Below are positions 42,331-52,650 of a DNA stretch of 64,000 nt, one piece after another (the first letter of the stretch is position 1; every line of letters begins with the position of its first letter). Origin of the DNA: Humibacillus sp. DSM 29435 (lineage in GTDB: Bacteria > Actinomycetota > Actinomycetes > Actinomycetales > Dermatophilaceae); assembly GCF_001758225.1 (NCBI RefSeq), contig NZ_MAST01000001.1:124001-188000 (forward strand), read 5' to 3'. The notes beneath the pieces are model-generated. The model saw nothing but the letters and a program-made list of their open reading frames with translations, did no database searches and was not told where the DNA came from. Made by a program: the position numbers and the translations under genes.

Positions 42331-43302
42331 TCAGGAGCGGCGGGGGACCAGGGTCAGCAGGGTGGCCTCCGGGCGGCAGGCGAGGCGCACGGGGGCGGTG
42401 GGCGAGGTGCCGAGCCCGGCCGACACCTCGAGCCAGGCGGCATCCGCAGGAGCAGACGACGAAGGGGCCGAACCCGCCCCCGGCCACCACCGCGAGAGCC
42501 CCTTGGCCCGGCCGGTGTCGATGTCGCAGTTGGTCACCAGGGCTCCCCAGCCCGGCACGCAGACCTGCCCGCCATGGGTGTGCCCGGCGATGATCAGGGC
42601 GCAGCCGTCGGTGGCGTAGGCATCGAGCACCCGCTGGTAGGGCGCGTGGGTGACGCCGATCGTCAGGGCAGCATCCGGTGAGGCGGGGGCTCGCACGAGG
42701 TCGAGACGGTCGTAGCGCAGGTGCGGGTCATCGACGCCGACGACGTCGATGCGCTGCCCCCGGACCGTGAGCGAGTCGCGCCGGTTGGTCAGGTCGACCC
42801 ACCCCTGGGCGCCGAGGCCGTGCACGAGGTCGGCCGTCGGCAGCCGGCGGCTCGCGGAGCCGGCCTGCACGTGGCGGCGGGTGAAGTAGCGCAGCGGGTT
42901 CTTCAGGGTCGGGCCGAAGTAGTCGTTCGACCCGAGCACGAAGACGCCCGGCCGGGCCAGCAGGTGCTCGAAGGTGTCGAGCACGGCGGGCACGGCGTCG
43001 GCGGCGGCGAGGTTGTCGCCGGTGTTCACCACGAGGTCGGGGTCGAGCGAGGCGAGGCTCTTGATCCAGGCCGACTTCTTGCGCTGGCGCGGCAGCAGGT
43101 GCAGATCGCTGACGTGCAGCACCCGGAGTGGTTCGGCGCCCGCGGGCAGCACCGGCACCTCGTAGCGCCGGATCACGAACGCGTTGCGCTCGATCAGCGA
43201 GGCCCAACCGAGCACTCCCAGCCCGGCCGCCCCGACTCCGGCGCCGATGCCGAGCCCGAGGCGAAGGCCTGACCCAAGGCCTGATCTGGTGAGCGCACGC
43301 AT
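42331..43302 (-). CDS. Metallophosphoesterase, membrane-anchored
   Basis: A 323-residue protein. The N-terminal hydrophobic segment (LGLGIGAGVGAAGLGVLGWASL) is a signal anchor. The calcineurin-like motifs are LHVSDLHL, VVNTGDN, VLGSNDYF, IGVTHAP and IAGHTHGGQVCVPGWGAL, with all metal ligands present. It corresponds in position and type to M. tuberculosis Rv3683, next to ponA2. A role in envelope or nucleotide metabolism is possible; the substrate is unknown. Confidence 0.9.
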   Translation of the reverse strand: MRALTRSGLGSGLRLGLGIGAGVGAAGLGVLGWASLIERNAFVIRRYEVPVLPAGAEPLRVLHVSDLHLLPRQRKKSAWIKSLASLDPDLVVNTGDNLAAADAVPAVLDTFEHLLARPGVFVLGSNDYFGPTLKNPLRYFTRRHVQAGSASRRLPTADLVHGLGAQGWVDLTNRRDSLTVRGQRIDVVGVDDPHLRYDRLDLVRAPASPDAALTIGVTHAPYQRVLDAYATDGCALIIAGHTHGGQVCVPGWGALVTNCDIDTGRAKGLSRWWPGAGSAPSSSAPADAAWLEVSAGLGTSPTAPVRLACRPEATLLTLVPRRS

Positions 43303-43367
43303 GACGGCATCCTCGCATCCCGGTATTGCAGGCGAACCACGCGCCCGCCTCCTGAGAGGATGGCGCC

Positions 43368-43823
43368 ATGAGCACCCTCAAGCAGCAGCTGCAGTCTGAC
43401 CTCACCTCCGCGATGCGGGCGCGCGACCAGGTGCGGGCCGGCTCGCTGCGGATGGCCCTGACGGCCGTCACCACCGAGGAGGTGGCCGGCAAGGAGCACC
43501 GCGACCTCACCGACGACGACGTGATCAAGGTGCTGGCCAAGGAGGCCAAGAAGCGGCGCGAGGCCTCGGAGGCCTATGCCGGGGCCAACCGCCCCGAGCT
43601 GGCGGCCCGGGAGGACGCCGAGCTCGCGGTGCTCGAGACCTACCTGCCGAAGCAGCTGAGCGGCGACGAGCTGTCGCGCATCGTGACGGATGCCGTGACC
43701 GCCTCAGGCGCGACCGGGATGGCGCAGATGGGGCTGGCCATGAAGGCCGCGAACGCCGCCGTCGCGGGTCGCGCCGAGGGTGGCCGGGTGGCCGCCATCG
43801 TCAAGCGGGCCCTCGCCGGCTGA
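43368..43823 (+). CDS. GatB/YqeY domain protein
   Basis: A 151-residue protein: LKQQLQSDLTSAMRARDQVRAGSLRMALTAV, LTDDDVIKVLAKEAKKRREASEAYAGANRPELAAREDAELAVLETYLPKQLS, and GATGMAQMGLAMKAANAAVAGRAEGGRVAAIV. This is the full YqeY architecture with a GatB-like helical tail. It may assist tRNA-dependent amidation or act in translation stress. It is divergent from the metallophosphoesterase. Confidence 0.92.
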   Translation: MSTLKQQLQSDLTSAMRARDQVRAGSLRMALTAVTTEEVAGKEHRDLTDDDVIKVLAKEAKKRREASEAYAGANRPELAAREDAELAVLETYLPKQLSGDELSRIVTDAVTASGATGMAQMGLAMKAANAAVAGRAEGGRVAAIVKRALAG

Positions 43824-43833
43824 GGCCGCTACG

Positions 43834-43870
43834 ACGAGAGGACCAACGCGTCATGCGTCGGTCCTCTCGT
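43834..43870. terminator. Bidirectional terminator between YqeY and penicillin-binding protein genes
   Basis: Perfect arms ACGAGAGGACC and GGTCCTCTCGT, extended inward by ACGC/GCGT around GTCAT, followed by TTCTGTCC on the plus strand. It lies between two convergent genes. Confidence 0.75.
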
Positions 43871-43908
43871 TCTGTCCGGATGCCGCTCAGCCGGGCTACG
43901 GCGCCCCT

Positions 43909-46389
43909 TTACGTCTTCTTCGGGGGCCTGGTGGTCTTGGGCGGCTTCACGGGCTTGGGGGGCTTGGTGACCTTGGGGGGCTTCACGGGCTTGGGGGGCT
44001 TGGTGGCCTTGGGGGGCTTCGGCGTCTTGGTTACCGCTGGGGGTGCGACCGGCGGCTTGGTCGCGTTGTTGTTGGCGTTCTGCGGCGGGGCCGCGTAGCC
44101 CGAGGTGTAGATGGTGACGTAGCTGCCCGTCTTGGCCTTGCCCGAGGGCGAGGTGCCCGCCACCAGGCCCAGGGGAACCGATGAGGGTCGGGTGCCGCCG
44201 ACGCCGGCCGAGAAGCCGGCGCCTCGCAGCTCGGCGATGGCCTCGGAGACCGTGAGGCCGGTGACGCTCGGAATGTCGATGTTGTCACCGTTGAGCAGCT
44301 TGTCGGAGGGCTCGGTGAAGCTCTCCTTGGGCTGGCCCTTCAGCGTGCCGTCCATGACGGCCTTCCAGATCGGGGCCGCCACGGCCGCGCCGTGCATCTT
44401 GGGGATGAAACGGCCGCCGATGGTGAGGTTGACCATGTTGCGCTTGTTGCCGTCGTCGGGCGTGCCGACCCAGACCGCGACCGACAGGTTGGGGGTGTAG
44501 CCGGCGAACCACGACTCGTTGTTCCTGTTCGAGGTTCCGGTCTTGCCGGCCGACTCCCGGCCGCTGTCGAGCTGGTTGCGCCGGCCCGACCCGTCGGTCA
44601 TGTTGTACTCGAGGAACTTGTCGGTCGCGCGCGCCACGTCGGGCTCGATCACCTGGTCGCACTTGTTCGGCGGGAGGGCGATGTCCTTACCCGCCTTGGT
44701 GATCTTGGTGACGGCCACGACAGGGCAGCGCTTACCGTCGGAGGCGATGGTGGCGTAGGAGTTTGCGATCGCTTGAGGCGACACCTCTGTGCCACCCAGC
44801 ACGATCGCGGCCGGGAACTCCGGGATGGGTGATCCGTCGGCCCGGTGCATCCCAATGCGGTTCATCGTGTCGCGGATCTTGCAGAGCCCAACCTGCTGGG
44901 CCAGCCCGACGAAGGCGGTGTTCGTCGAGAGGGCCGTCGCCTCCATCAGTGTCATCTTGCCGCCCTTGAAGGAAGTGTCGTTGTAGACCCTCCAGTCGCG
45001 GAAGGTCTTGGAGCACGCGTCCTTCGGGAAGTCGGACGGCTTGTATGCCGCCTGGCTGCTGCCGCCCGCCGCCTTGGCGTCGACGCTCGACTTCGTGTTC
45101 AGGCCCGACTCCATCGCCGTCACGAGCGCGAAGGCCTTGGCCGTCGAACCGAACTGGAACCCGCCGGATCCGCCGTACTTCTTGTCGAGGGCCCAGTTGA
45201 TGCCCGTTGCCCCGAGCTTCTGCTTGTCGACGGTGTACTTCGTGTTCTGCGCGAACGCCAGCACCTTGCCCGTGCCCGGCTCGGTCACGTAGGCCGCGGC
45301 CCCGACCTTCGACTTGTCGCCGATCGGCACCTGCTTGACCACGGCCTCCTGGGTGAGCTTCTGCACGCGCGGGTCCAGGGTGGTTGTGATGGTGATGCCA
45401 CCCTCGTAGAGGGTGCGCCTGCGCTCCTCGGCCGTCTTGCCGAGGGCCGGCATCTGCAGGGCGTAGTTGATGATGAAGTCGCACCAGTACGGGTAGGGCG
45501 AGCTGAGGCAGGTCGACTTGGGGTAGGAGACCTTCATGTCCTTCTTGAGGGTGCGGGCCTTGGCCGCCTTCCACTCCTTGGTCGTGATGCTGCCCAGCTC
45601 GTGCATCCGGTCGAGCACGACGTTGCGGCGCTCGACGGCTCGCTTCGGGTTGTTGACCGGGTCGGTGGTGCCCGGGTTCTGCGTGAGGCCGGCGAGCAGC
45701 GCCGCCTGAGAGATGCTGAGCTTGCTGGCCGGGATGCTGAAGTAGTGCTGCGAGGCCGCCTCGACGCCGTAGGCCCGGTCGCCGTAGTAGACGAGGTTCA
45801 TGTACCCCTCGAGAATCTGGTCCTTCGTCATCTTCTTCTCGAGCGTGATCGCGTACTTCAGCTCCTTGATCTTGCGCATGTAGTCCTTGCGCACGGCAGC
45901 GGCGGCGGCGTCCTTGTTCCCGTTGCTGAGCGCGGAGTACTGCAACGAGATCTTGACGAACTGCTGCGTCAGCGACGACGCTCCCGACTGGGTCGCGCCC
46001 GTGCGAATGTTCGAGACGAGGGCTCGCACCACACCCTGCAGGTCGACCCCGCCGTGGTCGTAGAACCGGTGGTCCTCGATGTCGACCTGGGCCACCCGCA
46101 TGATCGGCGCGATGCTCTTCAGCGGCACGATGGTGCGGTTCTGGTCTTGAGGGGTGGCGATCACGGTGCCGTCGGCCGCCAGGATGCGGGACTGCTGGGC
46201 GAGCGGGTCGGTCTTGAACTCGCTCGGTAGGTCGTTGAAGACATCGACCCCGCTGCGGGCCAGGGCGCCGGTGGCGCCGACGGCCGGCATGACGAGACCG
46301 GCAGCGAGCAGGCCGAGCACGAGAGCCGACGCGAGGAAGGCTCCGAGCAGGCTGATGACGCCGCCGAACGACGTGGTGCGCGAAGACAT
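43909..46389 (-). CDS. Class A penicillin-binding protein (PonA2-like) with PASTA domain
   Basis: An 826-residue bifunctional peptidoglycan synthase. One N-terminal membrane anchor (ISLLGAFLASALVLGLLAAG). Transglycosylase motifs: EDHRFYDHGGVD, GASSLTQQFVK, ITLEKKMTKDQILEGYMN and YYGDRAYGVEAAS. Transpeptidase motifs: SxxK in FGSTAKAFAL, SxN in LSTNTAF, KTG in AGKTGTSNRNNESWFAGY. A PASTA domain (IPSVTGLTVSEAIAELRGAGF) follows, then a Lys/Pro-rich tail. ATG 46389 is chosen for position just before the anchor. Position next to wblA matches ponA2 (Rv3682). Confidence 0.95.
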   Translation of the reverse strand: MSSRTTSFGGVISLLGAFLASALVLGLLAAGLVMPAVGATGALARSGVDVFNDLPSEFKTDPLAQQSRILAADGTVIATPQDQNRTIVPLKSIAPIMRVAQVDIEDHRFYDHGGVDLQGVVRALVSNIRTGATQSGASSLTQQFVKISLQYSALSNGNKDAAAAAVRKDYMRKIKELKYAITLEKKMTKDQILEGYMNLVYYGDRAYGVEAASQHYFSIPASKLSISQAALLAGLTQNPGTTDPVNNPKRAVERRNVVLDRMHELGSITTKEWKAAKARTLKKDMKVSYPKSTCLSSPYPYWCDFIINYALQMPALGKTAEERRRTLYEGGITITTTLDPRVQKLTQEAVVKQVPIGDKSKVGAAAYVTEPGTGKVLAFAQNTKYTVDKQKLGATGINWALDKKYGGSGGFQFGSTAKAFALVTAMESGLNTKSSVDAKAAGGSSQAAYKPSDFPKDACSKTFRDWRVYNDTSFKGGKMTLMEATALSTNTAFVGLAQQVGLCKIRDTMNRIGMHRADGSPIPEFPAAIVLGGTEVSPQAIANSYATIASDGKRCPVVAVTKITKAGKDIALPPNKCDQVIEPDVARATDKFLEYNMTDGSGRRNQLDSGRESAGKTGTSNRNNESWFAGYTPNLSVAVWVGTPDDGNKRNMVNLTIGGRFIPKMHGAAVAAPIWKAVMDGTLKGQPKESFTEPSDKLLNGDNIDIPSVTGLTVSEAIAELRGAGFSAGVGGTRPSSVPLGLVAGTSPSGKAKTGSYVTIYTSGYAAPPQNANNNATKPPVAPPAVTKTPKPPKATKPPKPVKPPKVTKPPKPVKPPKTTRPPKKT
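43943..44014 (-). repeat. 36-base tandem repeat coding Lys/Pro-rich tail
   Basis: Two 36-base units (43943-43978 and 43979-44014) differ at one base and encode TKPPKPVKPPKV-type 12-residue repeats at the end of the penicillin-binding protein. Further degenerate copies flank them. The basic tail probably interacts with wall polymers. Confidence 0.85.
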
Positions 46390-46901
46390 GCGCCCTAGGC
46401 TAACCGCTCGCTCTGTGTCAACCCGCATCGTCGGGTCGCGTCGCGGCACTCGTGATCACCCTGTCATCCGCCCGTTGGAGGGTGTCGGATGCCGCTGTCC
46501 GTGGCCCGCCGTCGTTCCACGCCCCTCACAACCTCTGACAACGTCTGTCACCGAGCCGGCCGTGCGACCGCTTCACCACTGGTGTCAGCAGCATGTGCGG
46601 CGTTGGCGACGTTGGCGACGTTGCCGGCGCTGACCTCTTGGACGCAGTCGACTCCCGTAGCTGGGGCGGCGAGGGTGAGCCAGCATCCGTCCACGGGGAC
46701 GCCCAGGGCCTACCAGAGCTACCCGACGGATGGCCTCCGCCCATTCCGGTGACCGTGTCATCGACCTGGGTCACGACCGCACCGACAGGGTTCTCGATCC
46801 TGGTGGGTGATCGCTTGTGATCCGGGATCCGGACCGTGGCGCAGCACGAGAGGGCTCTGGCGTCGCCCAGGGTGATGTTGACGAGTGCAGCGGGGCGCTT
46901 C
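46390..46901. other. Spacer without recognisable gene
   Basis: About 510 bases between the penicillin-binding protein start and the beta-helix gene end. It contains a short direct repeat (ACAACNTCTGNCA, twice, near 46529-46553) and GTTGGCGAC repeats near 46605, but no open frame with family motifs. It must hold the penicillin-binding protein promoter; no clear hexamers were seen. Confidence 0.5.
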
Positions 46902-48509
46902 TCAGCGGAGTGAGCAGCCGGCGCAGTTGTCGGGGTGGTTGCGCGTGATCACACTCTGGTCTCGAACGATCGGTTCGGTGGTGTACAGCCCACCACCTTG
47001 TCTCGATCCCCGTGGGCTGACGGAGAGGTTGTTGTTCGTGATGGACGTGTGGCGCAGCGCGAGGACGACGGGCGGGCCGGATATCGACACGCCGTTCCAG
47101 ATCCCTCCGCCTTGCGCCGACGATCCGTTCGGGCTGGCGGCCCTGGCGGTGTTGCCTCGCACCCGTACGTGGTCGAGCTCGAGAAGGCCGTTGTTGAATA
47201 CCCCGGCCCCAACAGCTTCGGCTGTGCCGTTCGCGCTGCTGGAGCGGACCGTGTTGCCGGCGATCACACTGTCGGAGACGAAGACCCGGCCGGGGTTGTC
47301 GCTGAAGTTCAGGATCGTGAGTGCCCCGATGGCGGACGCTGGCCCGGAGCGGCTGTGCACCGAGACCGTGTTGTTGGAGATGCGCGAGTGAGTCACGACC
47401 GCTGGTCCGTCGAACTCCAGGGTCGACCCGCTGGCGCCGACATCCTGCGTTGTGGCCACATCGGCGGTCACCCGGTTGTGCTCGATGACGGTGTTGGTCA
47501 TCCACACCGAGCTCTCTCCGCACGCACACATTCCTGCGTCGAAGGCAAGGGGTTCCCCGAGTGGGTCGATGGCCGAGATGGCGTTGTGGGAGATGACAGT
47601 GTCACTGATGATGACGGTGCTGCCGTTGCCGATGTGGATCCCGCCAGAGTTGGCGTTCATGTCGATGAGTGTGCCCTGGGCCTTCACCGGCCAGGACGTC
47701 ACCAGATCGGCGCGGTTCATCGTCACCTGGCTTCGTTGGACGGTGAGGTTGCCGGAGTCGACGAAGATCCCGCCGCCCTCGGAGAACCGGCCGATCGCCG
47801 TAGGGCGGGCATGGTTCGCCGTCACCACCGTCGACTTCACCGTCAGGGTCCCCAGCTCGCTGAAGATCCCGCCGCCGTTGGCGTCACTCAGGGCACCGTC
47901 GACGCGGTTGTCGCGCACCGTGCTTCGGTTCACGGTCAGTTCGCCGGAGTTGGCGATGCCTCCGCCTCTCGCGCGGGCGAACGGGCAGAATCCGGACGGG
48001 CACAGGACGCCGCTGGGTGAGTCCGACACCGTGGTGGCCGTCGCCCTGTTGTTCCGAACGGTGACGTCGGTCAACGTCACGCTCGCCCCGACACCACCGT
48101 CGGTGGTCGGCTCGATGTCGATGCCTCCTCCCCGCGAGTCGAAGCCGTTTCCGGTGGCGACGCCACCGGCCACGGTGAGCTGTGAGAGCGAAACGTCCAG
48201 GGCGGGTGTCGTACCGGCGATCGTGATGACCGGCCCGCCACCACGGATCACGGTTCGACCCTCGCCAGCGCCGACGAGATGGACACTTTTGCTGACCGTC
48301 ACGCCGCCCGCGTAGCTGCCGGGGCCCAGCCGAAGGGTGTCACCGTCGTGTGCGCTCACCAGAGCAGCATCCAAGGTCGCGACACACCCCGGTGTCGACC
48401 CCACACAGATGACGTGAGTGTCAGCGGACGCGGCAGCCGGGCTGGCGGCGGCGAGGATCGCTCCGAACGACGCGACGAAGGCTGCTCGTCGCCAGGTACT
48501 GCTGGACAT
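46902..48509 (-). CDS. Secreted right-handed parallel beta-helix protein
   Basis: A 535-residue exported protein. The signal peptide is MSSSTWRRAAFVASFGAILA followed by ASPAAASA. Then CVATLDAALVSAHDGDTLRLGPGSY and SVHLVGAGEGRTVIRGGG, typical of a pectate-lyase-like beta-helix N-terminal cap, and about ten coils with the pattern GGGI...G.LTV..S.V..N. Asn ladders (VRNNRA, VTANHA, ISHNAI, IEHNRV, ISNNTV) support the fold. AAAGGAG precedes ATG 48509; the longer upstream frame is not supported. No catalytic residues could be named. It is inserted between the ponA2-like gene and wblA. Confidence 0.85.
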   Translation of the reverse strand: MSSSTWRRAAFVASFGAILAAASPAAASADTHVICVGSTPGCVATLDAALVSAHDGDTLRLGPGSYAGGVTVSKSVHLVGAGEGRTVIRGGGPVITIAGTTPALDVSLSQLTVAGGVATGNGFDSRGGGIDIEPTTDGGVGASVTLTDVTVRNNRATATTVSDSPSGVLCPSGFCPFARARGGGIANSGELTVNRSTVRDNRVDGALSDANGGGIFSELGTLTVKSTVVTANHARPTAIGRFSEGGGIFVDSGNLTVQRSQVTMNRADLVTSWPVKAQGTLIDMNANSGGIHIGNGSTVIISDTVISHNAISAIDPLGEPLAFDAGMCACGESSVWMTNTVIEHNRVTADVATTQDVGASGSTLEFDGPAVVTHSRISNNTVSVHSRSGPASAIGALTILNFSDNPGRVFVSDSVIAGNTVRSSSANGTAEAVGAGVFNNGLLELDHVRVRGNTARAASPNGSSAQGGGIWNGVSISGPPVVLALRHTSITNNNLSVSPRGSRQGGGLYTTEPIVRDQSVITRNHPDNCAGCSLR

Positions 48510-48865
48510 GGCTGCTCCTTTGGTCAGTGTGATCCCAGACTGCCGAGGTCGACGCTGAGAACCATTCGGGGGCACTGATGTTTGGACGAACCTCGTTGGG
48601 GAGCGGGCCCAGAAGCGGGTCAGCAACGTCTCGAAGCCGTGGTGCGACCTTGTGCTCGCATGGGAGCTCTGATCCTCATCATCCAGGGATTCATGGTGGT
48701 TCCGCGAGCAGGTTTCGCTGAAGAACAGGGCGCGGATCGCCCGCCGAGCCCTGCCTCGCGGGCATCGACGCACTTCCAGATGACCCACGCACTGGCCTCG
48801 GAGGCCTCGGGTTCATCGCCGCCACCGCGGTAGGGCGGTCGCTGAGTATCAGCAGCCGCCGGTCG
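48510..48865. other. Spacer without recognisable gene
   Basis: About 355 bases between the methyltransferase stop and the beta-helix start. It includes the ribosome binding site and presumably the promoter of the beta-helix gene. Open frames here lack ribosome binding sites and family motifs. Confidence 0.5.
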
Positions 48866-49459
48866 TCATCGGAGTCTCAGCCGGTACCACTGGGGTCGTG
48901 TCCGGTTCATCGGCCAGCCCAGTCCCCGGGTGTCGGCGTGCTCGACCGTGAGCAGCTGCCAGTCCGAGAACGCGGCCTCCACGTGCGCTTGGGACACCCC
49001 CTCCAGCAGAGACCGCAGCACGGTCGGTCCGAAGGCGAGCATCAGCAGCGTGGCCCCGGGGTTGGCCAAGGCCGTGACACCGGCACCCTCTGCGGCGCGC
49101 TGCTCGGCGTCAAGACCCTGAAAGCAGCCCACGTCGAGAAAGAGGTCGAAGGTGCCCAGATCGGCCGCGGGTAGGTCGGTCACATCCCCAACGACGTAGG
49201 AGGCGCCATTCCTACCCTGTCGTGTCGCTTCGGCGATCGCGGCCGGTACGTTGTCGATGCCCACGACCCGCCAGCCTCTTCGCGCCAGTTCGGGGGTGTA
49301 CTGACCGCGCCCGCAGCCCAGGTCGAGTGCTCGACCAAGTGGGCGCGAGCGTTCGCACTCCTCGCGATCGAACAGCGCGGCGATGCTTGCCGCCGCTGCA
49401 GGCCCATAGCGCTCCCAAGGCCTGACCCCGAAGCGGTACATCCGGGTGTACTTCGTCAT
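48866..49459 (-). CDS. Class I SAM-dependent methyltransferase
   Basis: A 197-residue methyltransferase: GRALDLGCGRGQYTPELARRGWRVVGIDNVPAAIAEATRQG is motif I and the acidic post-I residue, SYVVGDVTDLPAADLGTFDLFLDVGCFQGL is motif IV, and NPGATLLMLAFGP is motif VI. The tail ends with RTRPQWYRLRLR. It is not closely related to the methyltransferase at 39765. It lies between the beta-helix gene and wblA, not in the conserved block of other actinobacteria. Substrate unknown. Confidence 0.87.
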   Translation of the reverse strand: MTKYTRMYRFGVRPWERYGPAAAASIAALFDREECERSRPLGRALDLGCGRGQYTPELARRGWRVVGIDNVPAAIAEATRQGRNGASYVVGDVTDLPAADLGTFDLFLDVGCFQGLDAEQRAAEGAGVTALANPGATLLMLAFGPTVLRSLLEGVSQAHVEAAFSDWQLLTVEHADTRGLGWPMNRTRPQWYRLRLR

Positions 49460-49944
49460 CTGGCTCGCCTCTCCGGGACCATCACGTGGCGAGAGCCGTC
49501 TGACTCTGACGCACCCTGATCGGCCTGCTGGTACCGAAAGCGTGCCATGCGGGTGGGGATCGGTTGAGGTGGGTCAGTCGGTCGTGGCGACTGTCTCAGA
49601 GTGTGTGTCAGCAGGTGAGGGACCGGTTGACACACCCGATCTGCCACCGGAGGCCGGTCCAGCAGTGCGGAAACCGCCTGGTGAGCAGCTCTTGCAAAGA
49701 GTCATGCGCCGGTCAACACTAGGTAAAGAGTTGGTCAAGGCGGTGTCTAGTTGATGTTTCAGGCTCAGCACCGCGGAAGGTGACTAGTCACCGTCCTTTC
49801 GAAATGGTCCGATCAGGCCATGTCGGGGTTTGTCCGGAACTCGTAGTGTCATTCATGGACCAGGGGGGTCCGGGTTCGGTCCGAATCAGTGGATCGAATC
49901 ATTTCTCGGCGACGTGGGAGTTGCCGAGCGGGGAGGGGAACAAA
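49460..49944. promoter_or_regulatory. Long upstream region of wblA with two inverted repeats
   Basis: About 485 bases without a gene. It contains a perfect 14-base palindrome GGTGACTAGTCACC at 49779-49792, and GTGTGTCA (49603-49610) paired with TGACACAC (49628-49635). GGGAGGGG lies five to ten bases before the wblA ATG. A long regulated leader is usual for wblA/whiB4. Protein binding is inference. Confidence 0.5.
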
Positions 49945-50256
49945 ATGAGTACAGCAGTGGTCGACCTATGGGCCGACGAGTGGACGGACGAGTGGGCCAA
50001 CCGGGCCGCTTGTTCGAACCAAGACCCTGACGCGCTGTTCGTCAGGGGCAAGGCGCAGCACGACGCCAAGGCAGTCTGCAAGGGCTGCCCGGTGCTCGCG
50101 CAGTGCCTTGCGGAAGCGCTGGACAACCGCACCGAGTTCGGTGTGTGGGGGGGAATGACGGAGCGAGAGCGTCGCGCACTGTTGCGCAAGCGCCCCGACA
50201 TCACGTCGTGGAAGACGGCGCTGCGTCAGTCAATGGCCGGTTCGGCCAAGGCCTGA
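49945..50256 (+). CDS. wblA: WhiB-family Fe-S regulator, WblA/WhiB4 type
   Basis: A 103-residue protein with four cluster-binding Cys at 23, 45, 48 and 54 (C-x21-CxxC-x5-C) and the turn motif EFGVWGGMTERERRALL. The NRAAC...DPDALFVRGKAQ start and the C-terminal RPDITSW match WblA of Streptomyces and WhiB4 of mycobacteria rather than WhiB1 or WhiB2. It senses O2/NO through a [4Fe-4S] cluster and regulates transcription, often antioxidant and developmental genes. Position opposite the ArsA-type ATPases and near the ponA2-like gene confirms the assignment. Confidence 0.93.
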   Translation: MSTAVVDLWADEWTDEWANRAACSNQDPDALFVRGKAQHDAKAVCKGCPVLAQCLAEALDNRTEFGVWGGMTERERRALLRKRPDITSWKTALRQSMAGSAKA

Positions 50257-50266
50257 CGAACAGCCT

Positions 50267-50293
50267 CACTCGCGGGGGCCTGATCCACCAGGG

Positions 50294-50310
<17 letters not shown>
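50267..50310. terminator. Strong shared terminator of wblA and ATPase operon
   Basis: A perfect 17-base stem, CACTCGCGGGGGCCTGA with TCAGGCCCCCGCGAGTG, and a 10-base loop. The right arm includes the stop and last codons of the leftward ATPase gene, so a single hairpin ends both convergent transcripts. Confidence 0.8.
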
Positions 50311-51498
<1,188 letters not shown>

Positions 51499-51499
<1 letters not shown>

Positions 51500-52512
51500 C
51501 ACACCATCCCCTGGGTCGCGATGAGGTCAGCCAGCTGCCGGATGGAGCCGGAGTCGGCGGCGCCCTCCGGCAGAGCCGGCAGGCTGATGATGGGCAGCCC
51601 GCTGGCGGTCAGCAGCTCGAGCTGCTCACGCTCGAGGTCGACCCGGTGGGCGTGGTCGCGAGCCTCGGTCATCAACCCGTCGACGAGGCCGGGCGTGGCC
51701 TTGACACCGGCCTCGACGAGCTGGTTCGTGATCGAGCTGCGATGCAGGCGCCCAGCCCTCGCCTGCTCCAGAGCCGCGTCGTCGAGCAGTGGTTCGCGCA
51801 CCATGTTGACCACGACAAAGCCCGGGTGCAGGCCTTTCTCGCGCAGCTCGGCAACCGCTTCAAGCGTCTCTTGCACCGGCATCTCCTCGAGCAGGGTCAC
51901 GAAGTGCACCTGCGCCTGCGTACTGGTCAGCAGTCGCATGATCGACTGCGACTGCGAATGGATCGGGCCGACCTTGGCCAGGTCGGCAACCTCTGAGTTG
52001 ACGCCGAGAAAGCGGCCGATGCGCCCGGTCGGGGGAGCATCGAGCACCAGGGCGTCGTAGGCCGGAGGGCCCTGCCCCTTGTGCTTGCCGTCGAGCCGGC
52101 GCCGGTTGGCTTCGTAGACCCGCCCGATGAGCAGCACGTCGCGCACGCCGGGGGCGATCGTCGTGGCGAAGTCGACGGCACCGAACTTCTCGAGGATCCG
52201 CCCCGCGCGGCCGAGCTTGTAGAACAGCTGGAGATACTCCATGAGCGCCCGCTTCGGTTCGACCGACAGGCCGACGACCTCGCCGCCGCTCGCCGTGCGG
52301 GCGACCCGCGTCTCTTCAGGCCCGAGCGGCGGCACGTCGAAGGTCTGGCTGATGCCCTGGCGTTCTTCGACCTCGGCGAGCAGGACACGCTGGCTGTGTC
52401 CCGCCAGGGCGAGCGCCAGGGCGGCCGCCACCGTCGTCTTGCCGGTGCCGCCCTTCCCGGTCACGATGTGCAGCCGAACGTCGGACCGCGGAACGGCGGG
52501 GCTGCTCGTCAT
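51499..52512 (-). CDS. ArsA/GET3-type ATPase (Rv3679-like)
   Basis: A 337-residue ATPase: Walker A VTGKGGTGKTTVAAALALAL, LLAEVEERQGISQTFDVPPLG, AYDALVLDAPPTGRIGRFL (switch II), and FVVVNMVREPLLDD. It is the partner of the downstream ATPase and shorter by the N-terminal extension. Together they resemble GET3/ArsA heterodimers of actinobacteria. ATG start at 52512. It lies just downstream of a repeat-bearing spacer. Confidence 0.9.
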
Positions 52513-52560
52513 TGCCTCAGCCTAAGGCTCGCCCTCGGTGCCCGCCGCGGGTGGTCGGGC

Positions 52561-52650
52561 GACCCCGGCATCCACAGTCGAGTGGCCACTTCCGTCCGGT
52601 TGGGTGACCCCGGCATCCACAGCCGAGTGGCCACTTCCGTTCGGTCGTGA
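52561..52650. repeat. 45-base direct repeat pair with inverted third copy
   Basis: Two tandem 45-base units (52561-52605, 52606-52650), each holding CATCCACAG(T/C)CGAGTGGCCACTTCCG, differ at a handful of bases. Just downstream (52671-52686) GCGGCCACTCGACTG is the inverse of CAGTCGAGTGGCCAC. They lie upstream of the ATPase pair. They may be an intergenic repeat family or a multi-site operator. Confidence 0.7.

Noticed and set aside
43930-44030. CRISPR-like repeats
   Set aside because: Repeats are in-frame coding for a Lys/Pro tail, without spacers or cas genes.
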